Below, one piece after another: positions 43,804 to 54,721 of a stretch of 64,000 nucleotides of DNA (the first letter of the stretch is position 1; each line of letters opens with the position of its first letter). The stretch is from Theodoxus fluviatilis (lineage: Eukaryota; Mollusca; Gastropoda; Cycloneritida; Neritidae). The DNA is taken from positions 100,029-164,028 of the forward strand of contig JAWQFJ010001837.1 of assembly GCA_034096865.1 (NCBI GenBank). Direction: 5' to 3'. A program made the position numbers and the translations under genes. The notes under the pieces were generated by a model, which made no database searches, had not been told where the DNA came from, and worked only from the letters and a program-made list of their open reading frames with translations.

Positions 43804-45066
43804 TTGAACAAATCCCAAATGCACTATCAAAGGCATCTTGTTACGGTCCAGCCTTTGTTCCATTTTCTGTATTGTTTGAAACGAACGCCATGTCGCTGTG
43901 CGGCGGGAACAAGCTGAGCTTTGCACTCTGAGACCGGTTTGAATTTGCTGCTTTTTTTAATTATCAGTGACGCAACAATGATTTGATTGACAGAAGATGG
44001 TGGCGCATGCGCTGTGAATAACTCTTGTCGAAGACGCTGGAATTATGTGAGTTAGTTGACTCCAGGAATGTCGTTATGAGCAGACGTATTTTCGAGCAGC
44101 TCCATGTTGAGATGAAACACGTTAAAAGTTTAATCCTCCCCCGACCATCTGAAAGGTTGTATTAAGAACAGTGTCCTCTATGAATGAAGGTCCAGCTTGC
44201 CGGATTATGACGCCGTCTCGCCATCATGAAAGTTTCGTCGTTCAGTTCTGAACGCTGGCTGGTGTTCAAACCTGTGTCCACACGTGTACATGTGTGTGAG
44301 TGAACCCCAAAGGTGTCTATGGCCTTTGATCCTCTCTTTTGAGGTGTAGCCTTGAGAGAGAGAGAGTGTGTGCTTGTGATAGCCCATTTCTGAGTGGACA
44401 TCGTTTTGGGCAGAAGTTTCGTCGTTGGAAAGTTCGAGAAGCGTCATCGCCTATCTGCATGAACTTGTGAGTAACTCTTGGTCAACTTTGGTTTTGGGTC
44501 AGTGAAAGTAATCCTCTACTTTTCAGTCAGAGAGTAGACTGATAGAATTGATTGACATTTTTATTCATATTGCCTTGAATTTGATTTTATTCATGATTCA
44601 GTCTCATTAAAGAAAATCCTTAATGAACATTGTGTCGTGTCATGCGAGCGAGAGAGAGAGAGTGAGTGAATTAATTATCCCACCCTCCACGATTGATACC
44701 CCTAGCCGCCAAAACAGAAAGAATTTGAGAACTGTGTGAGTGAATGTGGAGGGAAGTAATACATCTCTACACTCATACATCTATCAACAAAGAGATAGAC
44801 CAACACCTACCCTGCTCTCATCATATCTTCTCATTAAAAGACTTTCTTTAGAAGTGTTATATCTTCGCACGCACGCACGCACGCACACACACGCACACCA
44901 GACCTGCCTACCCCCCCAAAGGCCAATTAGGGAGATTCTGAAAAACAGGTCAGGGTCCAGGGGCCACCAAGGCCCCGGTGAGGTCCAGGGGCAACGCCCT
45001 GGTGGGAAGAAACAGGCCTAAATCGGGAGTCTCCCGAATTTTTCGGGAGAACAGGCAGGTCTGACA

Positions 45067-45128
<62 letters not shown>

Positions 45129-47609
45129 ACACATACACACACACACGCACACATTGATCAAGCCTCCCAAATCCATCATTCTAATCAAGCCAAAAAGCAA
45201 GCAATGAAATAACCAATCCAAACCAAACCTTCCAATCCAAACCAAAACCACAATTAACCAACCAACCAACCTGCCTACCAACCCACCATTAACATAACCT
45301 AACCAAATCAATAGAATGTATTCATTAATATGTCTCATCGGAGAAAATGTTCTCTTCTTTTCACATCCTGCTTCTCTGCCATCTCTCCCACCAAGAGTCT
45401 TGACTCTACACCCTATTGCTTGACAGGACAGGACAAAGGGCTCACAAGACTGGGACCTTATCAACAGAAAGACCTCACCTTATGTGCAGCTCCATGTCAT
45501 AGGCACTGAAGTACAACTGCTGCATCATGTCAAACCCTGACAGGTGCTTCTCAGCTGAAAAGGCAAGGTCCAAAAACTATCAGTTTTTTTGTACTAGCAA
45601 CACTAAACTGTAGGCACAACTACTCATATATAAAACTCAAGAATATTTTCTCCAAGATGTTGTGCATAGCATCAGCAACCACAAATGTCTATTTCTCACT
45701 GCTCGTCTGTATGAGAAACCATGCCAATGTCACACATCAAAAGTCACATGATATATCTTTCTTGGGTTTAGGTAAAACTGTTGCTTTAATTCATCATGCA
45801 CACCTTATGCAGCATGAATACCTGCAGCTTGCTCATTGGTATGTACTCTCACGGCAATAGACCTTTACTGCCCAAGCTGTGGGAAAAGGTCTGTATTTAC
45901 TTGGTAAAAGGTGTTACATTCCAGATGCAAATAAATCATGAAGTTTTCTAGTAGCTGCATCATTTGAGGCAGTGTGGTTCCCAGACTTGCATGCTTGAGC
46001 AAGGTACCGAACTCATTTTGTTTCTCCCCACCCAGGAGTAAGGTGCTTAGCTAGTATTGTTTCTCCCCACCCAGGAGTAAGGTGCTTAGCTAGTATTGTT
46101 TCTCCCCACCCAGGAGTAAGGTGCTTAGCTAGTATTGTTTCTCCCCACCCAGGAGTAAGGTGCTTAGCTAGTATTGTTTCTCCCCACCCAGGAGTAAGGT
46201 GCTTAGCTAGTATTGTTTCTCCCCACCCAGGAGTAAGGTACCGAACTCATTTTGTTTCTCCCCACCCAGGAGTAAGGTGCTTAGCTAGTATTGTTTCTCC
46301 CCACCCAGGAGTAAGGTGCTTAGCTAGTATTGTTTCTCCCCACCCAGGAGTAAGGTGCTTAGCTAGTATTGTTTCTCCCCACCCAGGAGCAAGGTACCGA
46401 ACTCATTTTGTTTCTCCCCACCAGGAGCAAGGTACGAACTCATTTGTTTCTCCCACCCAGGAGCAAGGTACCGAACTCATTTTGTTTCTCCCCACCCAGG
46501 AGCAAGGTACCGAACTCATTTTGTTTCTCCCCACCCAGGAGCAAGGTACCGAACTCATTTTGTTTCTCCCCACCCAGGAGTAAGGTACCGAACTCATTTT
46601 GTTTCTCCCCACCCAGGAGCAAGGTACCGAACTCATTTTGTTTCTCCCCACCCAGGAGCAAGGTACCGAACTCATTTTGTTTCTCCCCACCCAGGAGCAA
46701 GGTACCGAACTCATTTTGTTTCTCCCCACCCAGGAGCAAGGTACCGAACTCATTTTGTTTCTCCCCACCCAGGAGCAAGGTACCGAACTCATTTTGTTTC
46801 TCCCCACCCAGGAGCAAGGTACCGAACTCATTTTGTTTCTCCCCACCCAGGAGTTAACCTGGGTACCTGTGAGGGCAGCGATGGCACACTGCAGTGCAAT
46901 CAACCCTTGCATGTGAGCCAGTATTGGGTTGGAATACTCCCCAGGGAGTGGAATGGGTGCTGGTACCTGACTGTATTTGTCTTATCTGTCCCTGTGTGTG
47001 TTGTCAGATGCCAGTGAAGGGTTGATGGTGCAGCCCACTGATCAAGAGATAAAGTCTAAAGTGGTTTGTGACCCAAGTATGGATAAGTTGTTACATAAAA
47101 CCACAACTTTACCATTGCCTTCTATGATGGATACTGGAATGCACAGGGAGCAGAGGCAGTACCTTTGAGCAGCTTGTCAATGACTTTGTCAGGCAGAGGG
47201 TTGCCTGAGCTGAAGTGGGAGGAGAGGCCTCGAAGTACATGTGGTTGCAGTAGCCAGCGCTGCATGAACTTGGCACACACCATCACTGCATCCCACTCCA
47301 CATTGCGTTGCCCACTCAGCTCACTGTAGGGGGCCGCTGTCAGCATCTGCTGCAGCCCATGGCCAAACTGTAAAAGGAGGACAGGTGATAACTCATCTGT
47401 CCCATCAACAAAATGCTGCCGAGTAAAATGAACTGCAATGTGCATTTTGGTGTGAGAGGCTGTGATGGTGGTGGTTATTAAGGCCTTGGGTGGTTATGAT
47501 GGTGGTTGGTAAAGGTGGATAATTTTTGGGGAAAAGGATAGTTCTCAAGCTTGCATTTTTCTTACAATAAAAAATCAATGCATTTGAAATGGCAGCATGA
47601 GAGAGAGAA

Positions 47610-47686
<77 letters not shown>

Positions 47687-47756
47687 AGGGAGGGAGGGCG
47701 GGGAGGGAGGGAGGGAGGGAGGGAGGGAGGGAGGGAGGGAGGGAGGGAGGGAGGGA

Positions 47757-47835
<79 letters not shown>

Positions 47836-50800
47836 TAATGAATGAAGTGCATTCATTTGCAGTTATTGATATTTTCAACAATTTCTTGGCATGACTAGAC
47901 ACGTGTGTGGGTCACAGCATGTAAGCCTGCAAAAAAAATTCTCACAGATTAGTCCCCTGTGGTCACTGTTACCCTGTGGGGTCCAAGATTTCATCAGAAC
48001 AGATCGATTCCACTTGGCAAAGGTTGATGCTGTTAGATTGACCTTTTCCCCCCTTCTGTGATTTATTTTCTGTGAGCAGTGGACTGTCACTTGGAACAGT
48101 TGCATGATTATCCCCTTATTGATGTATTTGCACACATCTCTGAGGCAGCAGCTGATAAGCTCTTTAAATGCTTCATCAGCTGTACTGTCCAGGGGACATA
48201 TTGCAGCACCAAGGCCAGATATGCTTATGACAGGTGATTTACTGCCAAAGGGTAACCAAATCTTTCATTTTGTCCTCTCTAAAGCAATGCTAGATACACA
48301 CACACACACACACACACACACAACACACCACACACACACCACACACACCCACAACACAACACACACACACCAATCTGTCAGCTCTTTCCTGACATGTAAT
48401 TGCATAGAAAAACTTCGCTTCTAGTGTGTTTTAAAAAATTATTACATTCTTGTAGGAGCAATGAAAGAACATTGTTCATGAGGTTGTATTTGCCAAGTAG
48501 AATTCTGTTTCTGTTTAAAGTATGCCAATATCTATTAAAATTTATCTAAATGTTTAGCAAAATTATATGTGAAAATATTCATAACAACAAACATGAAATG
48601 TCAAATAATTGCATCCATTTATCAAACAGAACTCTGTATAACTTCAGTAACCAGAGTAATTTGTGAGCTTTAGACTGCTTTCTAATGTACAAAGCAAAGA
48701 AAAAGGAGGTGGAAGGTTGGGGTTACAGGGTTTGGGGGTTTGTGGTAGGAGAGGGAGGAGGGGGGGGGGAAGGGGGGGGGGGGGAGGAGGAGGGGGGGGG
48801 GAGGGGGAGGAAGGGGAAGGGGGGGGGGAGGGGGAGGGGGAGGAAGGGGAAGGGGGGGGGGGAGAGGAGATGATAAACCCCATGGGGAAATAAGCCCCAT
48901 TTCAAAGAACATTACTTTATATTATTTTGGATCTGGAAGTTTTAATCAATTAAGGTAATGAAAAAAATTCATCTATGATGCCTCCCTCCCTGCCTGTTCA
49001 AATGACCAACCCATGAATAGGAATAGAGTGAAGATCTGGAGCTCAACCATGTAGGGCAATAGAGTGAAGATCTGGAGCTCAACCCATGTAGGGCAATAGA
49101 GTGAAGATCTGGAGCTCAACCCATGTAGGGCAATAGAGTGAAGATTTGGAGCTCAACCCATGTAGGGCAATAGAGTGAAGATTTGGAGCTCAACCCATGT
49201 AGGGCAATAGAGTAAAGATTTGGAGCTCAACCCATGTAGGGCAATAGAGTGAAGATCTGGAGCTCAACCCATGTAGGGCAATAGAGTGAAGATCTGGAGC
49301 TCAACCCATGTAGGGCAATAGAGTGAAGATCTGGAGCTCAACCCATGGAGGGCAATAGAGTGAAGATTTGGAGCTCAACCCATGTAGGGCAATAGAGTGA
49401 AGATTTGGAGCTCAACCCATGTAGGGCAATAGAGTGAAGATTTGGAGCTCAACCCATGTAGGGCAATAGAGTGAAGATTTGGAGCTCAACCCACGTAGGG
49501 CAATAGAGTGAAGATTTGGAGCTCAACCCATGTAGGGCAATAGAGTGAAGATTTGGAGCTCAACCCATGTAGGGCAATAGAGTGAAGATCTGGAGCTCAA
49601 CCCATGTAGGGCAATAGAGTGAAGATCTGGAGCTCAACCCATGTAGGGCAATAGAGTGAAGATCTGGAGCTCAACCCATGTAGGGCAATAGAGTGAAGAT
49701 TTGGAGCTCAACCCATGTAGGCAATAGAGTGAAGATTTGGAGCTCAACCCATGTAGGGCAATAGAGTGAAGATTTGGAGCTCAACCCATGTAGGGCAATA
49801 GAGTGAAGATTTGGAGCTCAACCCATGTAGGGCAATAGAGTGAAGATTTGGAGCTCAACCCATGTAGGGCAATAGAGTGAAGATTTGGAGCTCAACCCAT
49901 GTAGGCAATAGAGTGAAGATTTGGAGCTCAACCCACGTAGGGCAATAGAGTGAAGATTTGGAGCTCAACACATGAAGAGCAATAGAGTGAAGATTTGGAG
50001 CTCAACCCATGTAGGGCAATAGAGTGAAGATTTGGAGCTCAACCCATGGAGGGCAATAGAGTGAAGATTTGGAGCTCAACCCACGTAGGGCAATAGAGTG
50101 AAGATTTGGAGCTCAACCCATGTAGGGCAATAGAGTGAAGATTTGGAGCTCAACCCATGTAGGGCAATAGAGTGAAGATTTGGAGCTCAACCCATGTAGG
50201 GCAATAGAGTGAAGATTTGGAGCTCAACCCATGTAGGGCAATAGAGTGAAGATCTGGAGCTCAACCCATGTAGGGCAATAGAGTGAAGATTTGGAGCTCA
50301 ACCCATGAAGAGCAATAGAGTGAAGATCTGGAGCTCAACCCATGAACAGCAATAAATTGAAGATATGGGGCAAAACCCTTGAAAAGCAATATAGTGACGA
50401 CCCATGAAGAGCAGTAAACTGTTCATTATACCCCCGACGCACACAGCTAATCTAAGAACAACAAACACCATAGGGTAATACTGCTGTCCCCAAAAAGGGG
50501 TCTTTAACATTTCCTTTTATGATCCAGCATGCCGGTGAAATATACCTGGGATTAATGAAATGGGACCAGAGATATCAGACACTATGCAGCTATAGAAATT
50601 ACCTGCATCTAAAGTATGCACACAGATAATTTTCAAAATGCAACACCAAAATTTATCAGATAGTCCCAAAATTTGTTGCAGTCTCACCTCATGGAAGAGG
50701 GTCAAAACATCTGTAAAGCGCATCAGTGTGGGCATGTCGGGGCCAAGAGGAGGAGGCAAATTCATCACCAGGTAGGAGAAAGGCAAGGTGCCAATCACAT

Positions 50801-53800
50801 CACACCGATCTGGAAATAAATCAGTAATACAACACACACCATTAGTAGATCTCATACACATAATTATGGTCAATTTAGGGAATAAAAAAAGAAGAAGAAG
50901 ACCCAACTGATAAAGAAAAGCCCATCAACAAAGCACAGCTATCTCTTTTACTCTCCATTACTGAGCTTTTCTGCATCAAACTTTTTGTTAGCATTGCTGT
51001 TTTTCATCAAGCATTTATGTAATCTGGTGTACGTGTTTTATAAAATGACTTAGACACTTGGTTGCCATTTTTAAAACTGAGATGACAAAAACCATGGCTA
51101 TGTTAGAGGCAAAAGCAGTCAAAATGATGTTGTCACTTTCAGCGATAAAATTGCTGGTGCTGGCATTGGTGTTAAAACTGGTCTTGGTAGTGCTGATTGC
51201 TATGGAAGTGGTTGTAGTGGTGGTAGGGGCAATGTGAGTGGTTGTAGTTGTGGTGGTGGTGGTGGAAGTGGTGGTAGTGGAGGAGGTGGTGAAGGTGGTG
51301 ATGGTGCTGGTAGAAGTGAATGTGATAGTGACCTGCAATAGCAGCTGGTGGCAGTGATAGTGGAGGTGTTGGAGGTGATGGTAGTGGAAGTGGCTACAGT
51401 GTTGGAGGTGATGGTAGTGGAAGTGGCTACAGTGTTGGTGGTGATAGTAGTGGAAGTGGCTACAGTGTTGGAGGTGATGGTAGTGGAAGTGGCTACAGTG
51501 TTGGAGGTGATGGTAGTGGAAGTGGCTACAGTGTTGGAGGTGATGGTAGTGGAAGTGGCTACAGTGTTGGTGGTGATGGTAGTGGAAGTGGCTACAGTGT
51601 TGGTGGTGATGGTAGTGGAAGTGGCTACAGTGTTGGAGGTGATGGTAGTGGAAGTGGCTACAGTGTTGGAGGTGATGGTAGTGGAAGTGGCTACAGTGTT
51701 GGAGGTGATGGTAGTGGAAGTGGCTACAGTGTTGGTGGTGATGGTAGTGGAAGTGGCTACAGTGTTGGAGGTGATGGTAGTGGAAGTGGCTACAGTGTTG
51801 GAGGTGATGGTAGTGGAAGTGGCTACAGTGTTGGTGGTGATGGTAGTGGAAGTGGCTACAGTGTTGGAGGTGATGGTAGTGGAAGTGGCTACAGTGTTGG
51901 TGGTGATAGTAGTGGAAGTGGCTACAGTGTTGGAGGTGATGGTAGTGGAAGTGGCTACAGTGTTGGTGGTGATAGTAGTGGAAGTGGCTACAGTGTTGGT
52001 GGTGATGGTAGTGGAAATGGTGGTGGTAGTCATGATGGTGGTTGTGACGGTACGTCCTTTCCGCATTAGTAAGAATTGAACACAAGTGGAATCAAGGTTA
52101 CGGATTTACTCGTGTGTACATTAAAGTGATCCTTTCTCCCTGTTTTCTGTGTGAGTTCAGATGATGAACTATTATACTACTGTATACTGTTATGAGTTGC
52201 ATGTTTATGCATGTGTTAAATAATGGACACTTAAGAATGTAGAAGCCAGCCAGGCCTCAAATAAATGTAGTTATTAGAGAACCAGCCATGCCTAGAAAGT
52301 AGTTTGTTGTGGTGAGATGGTGGACAGCGCTAAATGAGAATGATTTGACTTTGACAAAACTTTGACATTGATTACGTCATACAGTGCTTGACGGCGTCAT
52401 ATTCAGTTCTGGACGGCGTGATGATTTTTGAGAGAGAGAGGGGCGAGATTGGTCTCGGGCGAGAGATTGGGGCGTTGAACACGAGTGAAACAGGACGGAT
52501 GGAACTGAAACGATCCCCGATCTCAGAATGATGTGATTTGCTTCAAGGACGGAATGCCTGAGCATCCCTGATCAGACACAACTCTTGGTGGAGACTTTGA
52601 GTGTTGAATCGGCACAATGTTGGCTGGCCATAGCTACCTACGGTGACAAACGTCATGCCCATACTGGAAGAAGAACGGTTGACGTCTGCCCTCTAAATCT
52701 GATGGACTCCAGTTCCGAGTCGCCCTGGCCTCCTTTAATGACCCAGTGATGCTGTCCCAACCCTCCCTTCTCCCAAGACCCACACCTTGTGTCAGTCGTC
52801 ACCTCACCCATTGAACAACAACCGCCAGGGTCAACGGTCCTGACCCCTTCAGCAGTCTTGAACTCTCTCTTCCCAGATAAGTTAAACGTTTTAGTATAGG
52901 CTGGTTGGCTAAGTTAGGATTGAGTGATTAATTAGCAACCATTATCTATCTTTTAATCATTAGTAAAGTTGAATTGTGGATGTCTACTCTCATTTTCTCT
53001 GTTGTCTAGTTCATCCTTAACAGCAGGGAAGATGGGTTAATGTTACAGGATGGTATCGTGTTTCCCTAGACAACCTATTAGTTAAAGTTAATCAGAGTAA
53101 TGGTCCTGTAACAGTGGTGATAAGGGTTGATGGGAATGGTGGTGGTTGTGGTGGTGGTGTGGCAGTGATAGTAGTTGATGATGGTGGTGGTAAGGATGGC
53201 AGTGGTGGTGGTGATGGTAGGGGTGGTGATGATGGTGGTGGTGGAAATAGTGGTAGTGGTGGCAATGTATGAATGTATGTATGTAAGTATGTAAGTATGT
53301 AAGTATGTATGTATGTATGTATGTATGTATGTATGTATGTATGTATGTATGTATGTATGTATGTATGTATGTATGTATGTATGTATGTATGTATGTATGT
53401 ATGTATGTATGTATGTATGTATTTGAACTTGTCTCCACCCCTGGTCTCCACCCCAATATCGATGGCACTGGTCATGGTGCCACTGCTTTGAGTACACTGA
53501 AATGCCAGTACTGACCTCTGCCCATCTCCATCCAGGCACCACCAGATTTCTCCCCAGGCCGGGCATATGGATCAAAGAAGAAGGTGCTGACATAGGTATC
53601 TGAAGTACAAAAACAGATGTCTGTCAAACCTATATTCAATCACTGTAGATGATCTAGCACAACAAATTTTTCATTTCACATATTAACTCATCTCCTTCTC
53701 TCTGTTCCCTTTTAAAATTTCATCTAAACAGCCTTAATAAAGGATTTGAAAGTGATTTTATGATAACAGATCTCTTTCATGTCCAAAGAAGACCTCTGAT

Positions 53801-54048
53801 GCATTGTGTAACTCACTGGTGCGCACACAGGGTACGTGAAATAATTTGGAAGTGTTCAGTCAGGAGCAGTGGGGGCAACAGAACTCAGAGGAGGAAACTA
53901 ATGACACTGATGATGAAAACACTCTTTAATACATGTTTCAAAATTATTCAATATGATTTTCAACTCTATTTGGCTTGAACCTGAAAAAATTATTGACTGT
54001 TTTTTTCTTTTTCTTTTATATTCAGGCCTTGTCTTTATAATATATATA

Positions 54049-54132
<84 letters not shown>

Positions 54133-54489
54133 GTGTGTGTGTGTGTGTGTGTGTTTAGTTCTTGGTGTATGCATCATTGCATTGTCTCCTTCATGAACCT
54201 TGCCAAAGGGGGGAAAAATATCATCAAAGAGCAATGAAATATTATTATGACTATGACAAAAGCTGTTCTTGTGCTGTGTTGATGTCACTGCAGGAATCCT
54301 CCTTGCAGCTGCTTGAGGGTGGATGAATACAGACTTGTCAGGGTGTGTGACCAGTGACTGTAACCTCTAGTTCTTTCAGTTGAATGTTGCACCACTGTAG
54401 GCTGGTTTTGGCTGTGTCTTAGTATCATTTTCCAAGGGTTTTACTGAGGGTAAAGCACACGGAAAACATACTCATATACTGGCCCTGCC

Positions 54490-54530
<41 letters not shown>

Positions 54531-54651
54531 CACACACACACAGACAGACACACAGACAGATATACATACACACAGAGGGAGGGAGGGAGGGAGGGAGGGA
54601 GGGAGGGAGGGGAGGGAGGGAGGGAGGGAGGGAGGGAGGGAGGGAGGGAGG

Positions 54652-54721
<70 letters not shown>

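Noticed and set aside
46369..46912. Open frames over the 39-bp repeat (FSPPRSKVPNSFC, SWVGRNKMSSVPC)
   Set aside because: The 39-bp unit is a multiple of three; both strands are open, so this is not evidence of a gene.
49010..50335. Regular spaced repeats that could be mistaken for a CRISPR array
   Set aside because: Units are directly abutting with no unique spacers, no cas genes are present, and the genome is eukaryotic.
51015..52085. Open frames of 243-356 residues over the 33-bp minisatellite, and their mirror at 61,855-62,820
   Set aside because: Repeat-driven, open in several frames and on both strands; lies in an intron of the peptidase gene.
52188..53115. Possible LTR with TGTTA...TAACA ends
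   Set aside because: No target duplication, no second copy in the window besides the mirrored arm, and no primer-binding or polypurine site seen. Left as an uncertain note only.
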